This document shows positions 23,939 to 35,199 of a stretch of 64,000 nucleotides of DNA, piece after piece (position 1 is the stretch's first letter; every line of letters begins with the position of its first letter). Below the pieces are notes generated by a model. It did no database searches and had not been told where the DNA came from. It saw only the letters and a program-made list of their open reading frames with translations. This DNA comes from Trissonchulus latispiculum (lineage: Eukaryota; Nematoda; Enoplea; Enoplida; Ironidae), in contig JASAND010012840.1 of assembly GCA_030248195.1 (NCBI GenBank), forward strand, positions 1 through 64,000. Direction: 5' to 3'. Made by a program: the position numbers and the translations under genes.

Positions 23939-24719
23939 TTAAACACACTTCTGTGTCATTTATTTGGAGGTGACTAAAACCATTTGGAGGTGAATAAAAC
24001 CAGGATCGGGATAAGGATCAGGATCCACTTCAGGATCAGGATCAGGATCGGGTGACTAAAAACGGATCAATTTCAGGATCGGCTTGTAACTACAGGATCC
24101 GATTCAGGATCGCTTATAACTTCAGTATCCGACTTGAAGTGAATCCTGAATTCAGGATCGGATGTCTAAAAACAGAATCGGAAGTTGCAAGCCAATACAG
24201 AAACCGATCCTGTTTTAGACACCAGTTCCTGAACACAAGATCCACTTCTAAGCAGGGTTTTTTTTGGTTTTCGGATTTGCGTCAACCTTGCGTCCCGCTA
24301 AGTTTAAGTTGCGTCCGGTTAAGAAATTTTGCGTCCAGGTAGAATTCTTGTTTTATCGTGTTTTCAGTGCAAAAAATTGTTTTATTTATAAAATTTTGAT
24401 AATTTCTTTAGTGTAACACTGTTTGCACAATTTAGAAAGTTGACTGCTTAAAATGCACGATTACAAGTAGAGTTGGGACCGGTTCCAATTTTCAAAACCG
24501 GTTCCGGTTCCAGTTCTAGAGTACCGGTTCCGGTTCCGGTTCCGGTTCCGGTTCCGGTTCTAGCTTTCGGTTCCCGGTTCCAAGTACAAAATTCGTAGTT
24601 ACATTTTAGGTTCCCAGCAAAGGTTAAACAATCAAAATTATAAAGCAATATTGCAAAACAATTGGAATAGGTAATGCGATAATAACCAACTGGGTTAAAC
24701 TTTTTTGCTTACTTTGAAT

Positions 24720-26099
24720 CAGGGTTTTTTTTGGTTTTCGGATTTGCGTCAACCTTGCGTCCCGCTAAATTTAAGTTGCGTCCCGTTAAGAAATTATGCG
24801 TCCAGCCAGAAATCTTGTTTTAGCGTGTTTTTTAGTGCAAAAATTGTTTTATTTATAAAAATTTCGATAATTTCTTTAGTGCAAAGCTATTTAGACTATT
24901 TAGAAAGCTGATGCTGCTTAACGGTAATGCACGATTACAGGACTACCTACCAAGAATATAGATGCGTCCAACATACACGACGGGGGGTCTGGAGGGCGGA
25001 GCCCCCCAGAAGTTGAAGAATTTTTTGAAATTACAGAATAATCCGTAATGGAAATGTTTAAAAAGATTTTATTTGGCGTCTGTTGCAGAACTTAGTAATT
25101 TTCGATATATATATATTATTGACACACATTATTCCGATATTTCAATGTTAGTTAAACTAATTAAAGTGTTAAAAATTTATGAAATATTTAGGAATATCAT
25201 TGAGAAGAAAGGTAGCAAACATTAAAACATACATTCGGTTTCGCAAACTTTGACAACTGGTGATCCTTAATAGCAGGATTATTGCAAATGAGCACCGGGG
25301 GTCTGGGGGGCGGAGCCCCCCAGAAGTTGGAGATTTTTCGAAATTACGGATTAAATCCGTTGTGGAAATGTTTAAAAAGATTATTTGGCAACTGTTACAT
25401 CTATTCTAACTAAAGCTCCTAACGCTAATGCATTTTTTATGTTAATTGCATCTGTGAATTCTTGAATTTTGAATAAACTCAGTATAAAGTCAATACAGAA
25501 GCGTGTATGCCCCAGGCAGCGTTATTCAACTGCAAAACAGTGAAGCATTTGTAAATACTATTAACGTTAGTTACAATAAATGGATAGTGAATTGCTCGTA
25601 CATAGGTCTTTTGTATTTGAAAATTTCAGAAAAATGGTAATCTTGCATTATTTTAAGTTGCCATTTGTGTATTTTTTGCGAAAAACGTGTTTTTAGAAGA
25701 ACCAAAAAATATATATAAATGTATATACATGCACCTAGTAATCTCTATGTATTTATTGACGTGAAATTCATGAGTTCGAAAAAATCTGATATATATGGAT
25801 GCAGGTGGACAACAACTTAACAAATAACATTGAGTAACATTGAGACATGACCTTGCACCTTGGCATTCCATGACAAAGTGGGAAACACCGGGGGTCTGGG
25901 GGCGGAGCCCCCATGATCGAAGAAATTTTTTGGAAAAAACGGAAAAATTGGTACTGGAAACATTTAAAGTTTTTACTCTTACAAAAGTGAATTTTCTCCC
26001 GAAATAATGTTGCGTCTAGCTTGCGTCCCGCTAAAATTTCATTGCGTCCAGATAAGAAACTTTGCGTCCAGACGCACATCTGGACGCAAAAAAACTCTG
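24720..26099. mobile_element. hAT-like element, GCGTCC array (copy 3, innermost)
   Basis: The ends CAGGGTTTTTTTTGGTTTTC and GGACGCAAAAAAACTCTG are flanked by a perfect 8-bp duplication CTTTGAAT (24,712-24,719 and 26,100-26,107). It contains three GGGGGTCTGG..GGAGCCCCC hairpins (about 24,981, 25,296 and 25,888). There is no coding capacity. It inserted into the GGTTCC element after that element had inserted into copy 2 of its own family. Confidence 0.92.
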
Positions 26100-26730
26100 C
26101 TTTGAATTTTAAAGTTTTTGCCTTACTTTGAGTTTGCTCCATTACAAATGCTGTTACTATAATGCACAACATACATTAAAACTTGTAAAAAAATGAAAAC
26201 TTTAGTATGATCGAGCAAATTGTTTCGAGAATTAACGGTGAGATTCTGCTGTGCATCTACATGCAACCAGCGCCTTCTGAACAGAATCTTGTAAACTGCA
26301 CAACGTTTCAGTAAAACGTGCTGAGAATTGAGATATACTGGAGCTTAAATTTTTATTTCTTTAAAAGGAGTACAGTGTCTCTAAAGAAGCTAATAGTTTT
26401 CAAAAAATTTAAATGCATTTAAAATATTTAAAAGCTGAAAGCCAAATTGGAAAGAAGAACATACATATTAAAGTTATATTTAACGAAGAAATGTACAGTC
26501 GCTTGATTAAACAAAATAGCTAACAGATTACTTCAACAGGCTGTTCATTACTTGAACTTTGATTGACTTTCGTCTCAGATGCCGATAGCTTAAAAATGAG
26601 AAAATAAGTACTCAACTTTCGAAGTTTTCTACTCCTGTAAAATTTACTACTTTTTAAAAAATATTGCTTCAATCTTGCGTGCTGACAACACCACCTTCCA
26701 TTTACCAATTTTTTGAGAAGATATATAGTA

Positions 26731-27870
26731 GATTCGCCCAATCTGCGTCATACCCCAAAGTGCGTCACTCAGCCGTTTAAAGTTATTTGGTGCACTACAA
26801 AATAGAAGATATCCTAAAGTTTTTACATTTCTGAGCAGGTCTATTCAAGCTCTATGCAATGGTGTAAAAATTATTTCCTAAAAATTTTTTAACCGTGCAC
26901 AATGCTACAAAATTCAATATACTTTGAATAAAACACCCGTTGTCCGCCAAATTTTAAGCAATGTCCCGAATTCGGTTTTATGCACCTAACAATCTTAATA
27001 CTTAACAATATTTAATGTGTCAGCTATCAAATTGTTTGTTAGAATCTGCTGATTCCAAAAATATGAACAATTCCTGATTACACCGTACTAGAATTGAGAA
27101 ATTCCGATTTTACTGGAACCACTGATCAGTGCCTAAAGTGCGTCGCTCAAAATTATCTTTTTGTGCAAATATCCCTAATGTGCGTTCGTATCTTTTACAT
27201 GTAAATTTGCTTCAAATAAATGCAAATACTGGCTTTATAACTTAACTTAAGACAAAACTAAGTGCAAAAACACAATCCTAGGAATAATTCTGAGCAATCT
27301 GATACCAACTTTTCTGTTTTCATGGCATTTTATTTTTTTAGTAAAAGTCGTTGTTTCCTGCTTTAAATTATAAAATTACATTTTATTAATTGTTATAGTT
27401 TAATTTGCAACTCAAATTCGCTTTAAATAATACAGTATTGGCATTTTAACAAATTTTTCGAAGATCACAGATTTTGTTGATTTTGATATATATTGTTTAT
27501 ATACAAGCCAACTACCACATAAAAAATTTTCGTAGCATAAAATTGTCGGAAACAGGAGTTATTGCATCTCAAAGTTTTGTTTTCTAATGCAAATCATAGG
27601 AACTTTGAAATGACTCACTTTAGGACACGTCCGACGCACTTTAGGGAATGAACTTCTCACAGCAAAAAACTGCATTTTTTAGCATAAAAATGGCTATAAC
27701 TTACGATTGGCTTTACCTAATACCGTCAAATTTTACAGAAATGTAGAAGCAGAGGTACTTGAGACTTCTGTAAAGTTTTGTGTTATGAAATTTTGCCATT
27801 CAAAAGTTACAGATTTTCAAAGTGACCACTCCTTTTGCGTAGACAAAAGGTGACGCACATTGGGCGCATC
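26731..27870. mobile_element. TA-flanked MITE, GATGCGCCCAAT ends (copy 2)
   Basis: The left end GATTCGCCCAATCTGCGTCA and right end TGACGCACATTGGGCGCATC are flanked by TA. It shares the interior with 20,011-20,822 but is about 330 bp longer. It is nested in the GGTTCC element and no frame is recognisable. Confidence 0.75.
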
Positions 27871-28309
27871 TACTATACTCAATTTCCGACTACATCCCAT
27901 CGGGCTCTCATCTTTTCTATGAGGTTAATATTCAGATATGTAAGCTGGTTAAAATTTTCATTCGGCGCTGTATCGGTCACGTCTGAACGAAAGTGCCCGC
28001 CTTTCAACAATTACAATTGGAATTTTAGAACAGAAAATTTCAAAAATTCGTTAAAATTAATTTAGAGACATTTTCACAACTGCATTTTGGTAAACACACA
28101 AAATTACATAACAAAATTTGAAAAATCAGAAGCATGAAAACAAAAAATTACGAAATTCCAGAATAAAGGAAGTAGAATTTTTCCCTTGAAATACATGTTC
28201 CTAATTTTTCAAGTATGTTTAACATTTAATTTTTGTCTTATATAACTCAGACGGGATAATGTCACTAATGTTGAGTCAAAGAAATATTTGAAATTTCTCT
28301 TAATTCTAT

Positions 28310-28405
28310 GCCTCGGCTTCAGCTAAAGCTGAAACGTGCCTCGATCACCTTCTCTTAATTCTATTCCTCGGCTTCAGCTAAAGCTGAAACTTGCCTCGAT
28401 CACCT
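28310..28405. repeat. Tandem pair with GCTTCAGCTAAAGCTGAAAC palindromes
   Basis: A ~55-bp unit (TCTCTTAATTCTAT..CCTCGATCACC) occurs twice. Each copy contains the near-palindrome GCTTCAGCTAAAGCTGAAAC. Related AGCTTCAG/AAGCTGAAG words continue to about 28,640. Confidence 0.6.
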
Positions 28406-30434
28406 GAAAAGGGGAAGCGGGGAGTTTGTGTCACCTTCAGTGGAAGCTGAAGCTATGTCGTTTCCAGCTTAGGCTCTAAATTTATTCTATGGACTTTTAG
28501 CTTCAGTTTCAGTGTCAATAATTGTACCTTCATTTCACCTTTAGTTTGAAATTCTTAATTATTGTCAGTATCATCCTACATATTTCGCCTTCAGGTCTAA
28601 ATTTGTTTAGTTTCAGCTCAAACTAGATCTTTAGTTTCAATTTCAGTCACTAGTTTGAGAAAGATAATATGAATGGCAACACTGAATGGCAACCACAAAT
28701 TCCAGTTTTAGCAAAATTTAAACTCCTGCAAAAAATTAGTTCCAGTCCATTTTTAAGAGTGGAACCGGCTGGTTCCAAATCCTACCGGTTCCGGTTCCGG
28801 TTCCGGTTCCGGTTCTAAAATTCCTTCCGGTTCGGTTCCGATTCCGGTTCCGGTTCCGGTTCCAACCGGTTCTAGTGGAACCGGTCCCAACTCAAGGGTA
28901 CCTATAGAATATAGATGTAAGGAATGTACACGGCGGGGGGTCTGGGGGGCAGAGCCCCCCCCCAAAGTTGAAAGGAAATTTTTGCAATTCCAGAATAATC
29001 CGTAATGGAAATGCTTAAAAAAGATTTTATTTGACACCAGTTGCATCTAACGCAATACCTTCAGTAATTTTCAATATTATTCACACACATTCCGATATTT
29101 CAATGTTATAATATAGTTAAACTAATTAAAGTATTAAAAATTAAGAGTGAGAGGCTGAGAGCTACTGATCCCTGAAAACAGCATTGGAAGTAGAGCACCG
29201 GGGGGTCTGGGGGCAGAGCCCTCCAGAAGTTGGAGATTTTTTGCAATTACGGATTAAATCCGTAATAGAAATGTTTAAAAGAATTAATTTGGTATCTGTT
29301 ACATTTCATTCTTGGCGTAAATTGCAACTGTAAATTTTTGTATTTTGAATAAAGTCAGTACAGTATCAGTAAACAAGAGTTGTGGCGTGGTGTAGCGTGG
29401 TGTAGCATTATTCTTCAAAAATGTGTTAAAAGCTCACATGTTCACCATTATGCACATTGTAATAATTTACTTATTGATGTGAAATTTTCGAGTTCAAAAA
29501 GATACATAGATACAGGTGGACAACGACTTAACAAATAACATTGAGACATGAGCTGGCACCTTGGCATTCCATGACAGAGTGGGAAGGAAAACGCCAGGGG
29601 CCTGGCGGCGGAGCCCCCAAAACTCAAAGAAATTTTTGGAAAAAAACGGAAAAATTGGTACTGGAAACATTTAAAGTTTTTACTCTTTTCGACAAATCTC
29701 TAATTCGACAAGACGCGCTAATTTAGTGCTGGTGCCGAAATCACCCCACTCGGGGTTAACTTCGGCATCTGGCCAAAATTAATGTCGCACTTCGAAATGT
29801 CAACGTATGACAGCGGAGCGCGATAGAGGACGTCGAAAGCGTCAAATTGATACCAAAACTGGCTCGGTTGGGCTAATAATTCAAAAGTTTTACTGCTTGA
29901 AATTTTTAAAAACCAGCCGAAGTTACCCCATTTTACTATTAACGCTAACATTGAGGCATGACCTTGCACCTTGGCATTCTATGACAAAGTGGGAAACACC
30001 GGGGGTCTTCCGCCCTAGGACCCGAAGAAATTTTTGGAAAAAACGGAAATATTGGTACTGGAAACATTTAAAGTTTTTACTCTTACAAATGTTAATTTCT
30101 CCCGAAATAATGTTGCGTCTAGCTTGCGTCCCGTTAAAATTTCATTGCGTCCAGATAAGAAACTTTGCGTCCAGACGCACATCTGGACGCAAAAAAAACC
30201 CTGCTTCTAAGTTATCTGAAGCCGATCTCAAATGGATCCTGTATTTAGACACCTGATCCTAAACTTAGGATCCACTCCTAAGTCGGTTCCTCAAGTTATA
30301 AGCCGGGATCTACACCTAACCCGATCCTGAAGTTTCGAGCCGATCCTGAAATGGATCCTGCTTTTAGTCATCCGATCCTGATCCTGATCCTGAAATGGTC
30401 CCTGATCCTGTTCTTTAGTCACCTCCATTAATTT

Positions 30435-31120
30435 CACTTATGTATGCCTTGTGTCGTTTACATATAGACAGAAATGTTGCTATAATAAACAATTACTTAT
30501 AAAGTATGCATTCACGTAATGTTTTTGAGTTAAGGGGGCGCTTCCATTACCGGGAACGACTTTCCTGAATTCATTTCTGAACCAAACGACTTCAAATTTT
30601 CAGGAATACTAGTGGTAGTCAAATGTCAACTGAGCTTCCATTTTGAAAGTTCAACTGCTTGGCTTGCGACCTACACAGAAGGGAAAAGTTGAGATTTTCA
30701 AAATGATGACATTCACTAACGGCCGAATGAAAACAATTCAAATTTCGTGGAATGATAAACATTGACCGAATGCAGTGGCACTTTTTTGTTTTTTAATTTA
30801 CTGCTATATTGAGATCAAAATTTAAGTTTCAAATTTTCAGTCTTATTTCTCGTGCGCTGATGAATATTTCCAAAAACTGAAAAAAGTGCCACTACATCGT
30901 AATTTTCTCAACAAGGTTGCGAAATCTTAGTCCTTGTAGTTAAGTGTGCTCAGAGAATTTTTAAAAGAAAGCTAAATTTAACTAATTTCAGCACGGTGAT
31001 TGCTGTGATTAACAGCTAAGCTCTGGCTCCTGAGCCTTCGACGTGGAATCAAACAGCAGAACAGCTTTGATTTGACTGGACAGTGGAGGCAGATTACCTT
31101 GAGAAAAAGTTGGGTGAGGA
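30435..31120. other. Spacer, no gene seen
   Basis: Non-coding AT-rich sequence. A TTAAGGGGGCGCT sequence at about 30,531 resembles the end of the TTAA-flanked foldback at 23,073, but I found no partner end nearby. Confidence 0.35.
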
Positions 31121-31129
31121 CTGAGGGAA

Positions 31130-33320
31130 TAGGTGTGGCTGGACAAAAATCTGGGGGGGGGGGTGGTTCTTTTGGGGGGGGGGGAGTAGGAGACCCCCCC
31201 TAAATTTTCGATTTTTGCCATTTATGGCCACTTTTGGCTAAAAATCGGGGGGGGGGGGGGGGGGGTAACAAAAATCGGAAAATCTTGGGGGGGCAAAGGT
31301 GTACCTTGGGTAATAGGTGTGGCTGGCGAAAAAAGTGGGGGAGGGGTTCGAAAAAAGTAGGGAGGGGGGTTTGTGAAAAAAAGGGGAGGGGGGTCGCCAA
31401 AAGTCAATTTGGGGGAGGGGGAGGGGTAAGAAAATTTTTCGAGGGGGGGGGTCGGCGAAAAAACCGGTTTTTCGTCCAAAAACTGAAAAATTTTCCCAAT
31501 TTTCAGCTATTTTTAGCGTAATTAAGCAAATTTCAGAAATTTTTGGCTTATTTTATCGAAATTTTATCTATCGAAAAATTTCCCCCCACCCCCCCCCCTA
31601 ACACACCTATGCCGTGGGGGGGGGTAGCGGGGATTAGGGTGGGTGGGTCAGCCGATTTTGGGTGGGTTGGGATCCGGAAAAATATAATTTGGGGGAGGGG
31701 GTAAAAATTTTTTCAAAATTTAAAAAAAATTGCTATTTTGCTAAAAGGACGTTATTTAGAACCAAAAATTAGCAATATTAGAAAATTTTCGAATTTTTGG
31801 CTAAACATTTGCAAAAATTCAGGTAGGGGTTGAAAATATTTAGGAGGGAGGGGTCGGCCGAAGGCCGATTTGGGGGGAGGGGTAAAAAAATTTTTAGGGG
31901 GAGGGTCGGCGACCCCTCCATTTGGGGGGAGGGGTCCCCCCACCCCCCCCCCCCCCTAACACACCTATGGTGGGGGTGGGGTCTGCCTCCAAAATTTCGA
32001 GGGTGGGGTCGGGACTTTTCCATTTGGGGAAGCGGTCCCCCCCCGCGTACACGTACACCTATAGGGTTTCGCGAAAATTTGTCCTTTTGGGGGGTCCGCC
32101 CCCCCCCTAACACACCTATGGTCGGGGGTAGCCGAAATTAGGGGGGGTGGGGTGCACAGGTGTAACGGGGATTTGGGTTGGGGCGGCCCTCTCCCGGCAT
32201 TTTGGGGGCCCCCTTTTTAGACCCCACCCCAAACCCCCCCACGACCAACCCCCAAACCAAACCTTCCCCAAAAAAATTTTATATTTCAGCCATTGCTAAC
32301 GCCGAAAAACATAAACTCATTAAGTAATTTTAACATTACACAGTGTTTTTAAACTCGAAAACTTGATTGCCAACATGTTTCTGAGTCCAGAATAAGGTCA
32401 ATATTGAGTCTAGAAGTCCATAAAACCGTTATAAACGTGTATTTTCCGCGATAATAAACACGTTAAGCCAAAAATTTCGAGTTTTCAGAAAAATTTTGCA
32501 AAATTTACCCTACAAATACCCAATTTTAATTTTAGGCCAAGTTTCGCGCCGTCGGCGCGACTACCCCCCCCCCTGTTGGGGAGGGGCCGGGGGCCCCCAA
32601 AATTTCTGGGGGGGGGTTGGAAAAATGGCTGGGGAGTTACACCCCAACCTCCCCCCCAATTACACCTATGGTCTAGAAGTCGACAAAACCGTTAAACTTG
32701 TATTTCTCGCTATAATAAACACGTTAAGCCAAAAATTTGGACTTTTTGAAAAATTTTGCAAAATTTACCCTAAAAATGCCTAATTTGTGTCCAATTGTCG
32801 CGCCCCGTTGGGGGAGTTGGGGGAGGGGGGCGGGGCCCCCAAACATTTTTGTGGGGGTGTGGAAAAATGGCTGGGGGGGTTACTCCCCCCAAACCCCTCC
32901 CCCCAATTACACCTATTGTGGGGTGGGGTCAGGCGGTCTTGGGCATAAGGTGTGTTAGGGGCATAGGTGTACCCATAGGCGTAGATAAGGGGGGGGACCG
33001 GGCGGGCGCCCCCCCCCCAAAGCCCATTTGCCCCCTGGAAATTTTCTGTCTGAAAAGTTTCTGTCTTTGGTCTTGCAGATGTGGCAATTGAAAAAATTAA
33101 CCTGTATATATATAATTTATTCAGAAAATGACTAAACCTATAGCTCATAACCTAAGTGCTCTAAATTAATTTCTGTGGGAGTCTAAAATTGAAAAATTCT
33201 GCAACTTCTGGGGGCCTCCGCCCCCCTGAACCCCCTTCCTGCTTTTTAATTTTTCTGACCTTCGAAACCTGACAGGGGGGGCGGCCGCCCTTCCAGCCCC
33301 CCCCTTTGGGTGCGCCCCTG
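31130..33320. repeat. Poly-G/poly-C-rich compound repeat region
   Basis: Runs of 7 to 20 G (or C) alternate with short AT-rich text. Edge words such as CATAGGTGTGGCTGGCGAAAAA, CTAACACACCTATG and ATTACACCTATGG recur. They look like joined ends of a family of G-rich elements. A ~275-bp tandem duplication lies at about 32,410-32,925. The right border ends in GGTGCGCCCCTG, a common DNA-transposon end. All long frames here are low-complexity Gly/Pro artefacts. Confidence 0.6.
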
Positions 33321-33499
33321 ATTCTAACGTGTAGAGAATGGTTTTTTACGTCCAATTGGCTGTTAAAATTCACAATTTGACCTGTACTGGGTCCTCCAGC
33401 AGCGAAATGGCACTTTTAGGGTTTTGGCCCCTAGCTAGCCAGATAAGCAAAATTATCCAAATCTGACGGCATAGGAAGACGCAGCATCCTCGATAGTAC

Positions 33500-33910
33500 C
33501 GTGCTAAGCTGGGGTTTTTTCACTGGAGGGGTGGGGGCCGCCCCCCCTTTTTAGGTTCCCCCCACCCCTTCCGCCCACTCGTTCCCCTCCCCACTTTTTT
33601 GGGCTTCCCCACCACTCAACCTAACGTGCCCAGAAAATACCAAATTTTTAGGATTTTTGGTCAAAATTTTTCCGGCTTTGCCGGAAATTTTTGATCGAAT
33701 ATATATCGTCTATTTTGGTGCCAAAACTTAATTTTTGAGCACTTTTAAACTTAGTTATAGCAGTATGTATATATATGTAGAAAACAGGCTTTTTATACGG
33801 TATTTGTGGCATTTCTAGCCCATTTTATTCCCCCCATCCCACTTTTGGGCCTCCCCTCCCACTAGTGGGGGGCGTCCCCCCTACTCGTCCCCCCCACTTA
33901 TTTTTGCCTA
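33500..33910. mobile_element. G/C-homopolymer family member with CCGG hairpin
   Basis: C-rich tracts flank AT-rich text. A TTTTCCGGCTTTGCCGGAAA hairpin lies near 33,667. It has the same make-up as the stretches near 6.7-7.1 and 46.2-46.7 kb. Borders are not resolved. Confidence 0.45.
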
Positions 33911-34598
33911 GAAAAACCTCAGCTGCTATGGTCTCCAATTGTTTCCCTGGTGAGTTGTTAAAAAGTTTTCAAAACAATTGGGTGAGTTTTCCCCGCAAAG
34001 TGGGCTTTTTTCCCGTGACGTTTGGCAATGTGCCAGACTAATGGTGCAGCGGATCAGTCTAATTTTGCTGTGTGCAAAGAGGAAGAGTAGCCATCATTGC
34101 AGATGTTTGCAAAGCTTTTCTAGCCCAACCCAGTCAAAAGTTACATCGGTCCAAACTTTTGCAAAATTTTGGCATGGTTGGACCAAAAAGTATATATAGG
34201 TGTCGTTTTCAAAATGAGCAGGAGTGAACCAAATGTCTTGATCTTTGCACACACAGGTTAGAAAGAGTCGCGCTTTCTGCTGGTGAGTTTTGGAGCTCAT
34301 AGCTCCAACCCATGACCCAGGAGGCGGATGGGTTTCCCCCAAAAAGAGGGTGGGTTGTCCCCCCCATGGCTATACATGTATATATATAACTTGAATAAAA
34401 CTTTAAGAATTCAAATTTCTACCGATATATATTGCAGTTGTATCGACTTCATAAAACCTACACGACTCTTCATTTCATGTTTCCTGAAATTCTGCTCTGA
34501 AAAACGTTATTGCTCTTTGATCTGTTTTCTTCCAACCCGAAAACAATTCTTCGAGCAAAAGAACATACGTATATTTTCAAGCCTGTTTCTTTGTACTA

Positions 34599-34675
34599 GT
34601 GGACGTAGCTCAGTGGCAGAGCAACCCAGGCTTTCGAGTCTGGGGGGGGTCCCGGGTTCAAGTCCCGGCGGACAC
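34599..34675 (+). tRNA. tRNA-like sequence, probably a pseudogene
   Basis: TAGCTCAGTGGCAGAGC gives a typical D arm and A box. GGGTTCAAGTCCC gives a typical T arm and B box with a perfect 5-bp stem (CCGGG/CCCGG). The acceptor pairs at only 5 of 7 positions. The anticodon arm (around GCTTTCGAGTC) cannot close on a 7-base loop without an extra base, and the variable region is a run of G. It is either a decayed tRNA or a SINE head. I would not assign an anticodon. Confidence 0.5.
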
Positions 34676-34829
34676 TTCCTGAGCAGGCTTGGGAACTGTA
34701 TTATGTTTCCAATACTCATATAATTTGGAGGAAGACAGATCTTTTTTATTTCAATATAATTTTTAATTTGGAAAACTGATCTATTTTGTTTTATTTTTCT
34801 GAATTTCTGTTTAGGCTACCGAAAGTTTT

Positions 34830-35190
34830 GGGTCCAATTTCGATTTTCTATTTGACCATGCTACCATTATATACCAAAAAGTTTAAATTAAATTTCAGGA
34901 TCCAGTTTTGATTTTCTGTGGAGCCATGCTGCCCAAAATTTTTTCTATTAAAGTTTAGGAACCAAATTGATTTTGTACGCGAAACTGTCCACGATTTTTT
35001 CGATTAAATTTTTGGATCCAATATTGATTTTTTACCACCATGTTGCCCAAAATTTTTTCGATTAAAGTTTAGGGTACAATTATGATTTTCTGTTTGACCA
35101 TGCTACCAAAAAATTTTTCAATTAAATTTTAGGATCCAATTTTGATATTCAGGGGGGCCATGGTGCCCAAATGATTTTGATTAATTAAAT
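34830..35190. repeat. ~60-70-bp tandem repeat, about five copies
   Basis: Units of the form TTAGGATCCAATTTTGATTTTC, then TGTTTGACCATGCTGCCC, then AAAATTTTTTCGATTAAA recur. They are strongly diverged. No coding sense is visible. Confidence 0.75.
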
Positions 35191-35199
35191 TACGTAATT

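Larger units (their letters stand above)
24468..28893. mobile_element. Element with GGTTCC word array, split by further insertions
   Basis: The left end is TAGAGTTGGGACCGGTTCC and the right end is GGAACCGGTCCCAACTC. Subterminal GGTTCC arrays lie at 24,478-24,570 and 28,765-28,880. The flanks join to restore the host element, because other copies read GATTACAAGGG at this point. However, only AAG is shared across the insertion and the right TA is missing. Either a 7-bp deletion removed part of an 8-bp duplication, or this family duplicates 3 bp. Confidence 0.75.
24253..30203. mobile_element. hAT-like element, GCGTCC array (copy 2, split by insertions)
   Basis: The ends CAGGGTTTTTTTTGGTTTTC and TGGACGCAAAAAAAACCCTG are flanked by a perfect 8-bp duplication CTTCTAAG (24,245-24,252 and 30,204-30,211). 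It lies inside the element at 23,966-30,426 and is interrupted at 24,468-28,893. Its own length is about 1.5 kb, like copy 1. Between 29,530 and 30,090 it carries an internal repetition of a ~150-bp block. About 270 bp of unrelated sequence (29,690-29,950) separates the two repeats. Confidence 0.88.
23966..30426. mobile_element. Outer element of a four-level nest, GGATCAG word array
   Basis: The left edge GGAGGTGACTAAAA and right edge TTTAGTCACCTCC are inverted. The flanks ATTTATTT (23,958-23,965) and ATTAATTT (30,427-30,434) agree at 7 of 8. Both ends repeat AGGATC-containing words, often as ACTTCAGGATC. The left zone runs to about 24,245 and the right zone from about 30,215. Without its insertion the element is only about 510 bp. 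The end sequence is less typical for hAT, so class is tentative. Confidence 0.65.

Noticed and set aside
30531..30560. TTAAGGGGGCGCT as a second piggyBac-like foldback
   Set aside because: No inverted partner or second TTAA-bounded end was found nearby.
31222..33148. Gly/Pro-rich open frames
   Set aside because: They are products of G and C runs; frames are equally open on both strands.
34599..34675. Functional tRNA gene
   Set aside because: Acceptor mismatches and an anticodon arm that will not close on seven bases make a pseudogene or SINE head more likely.
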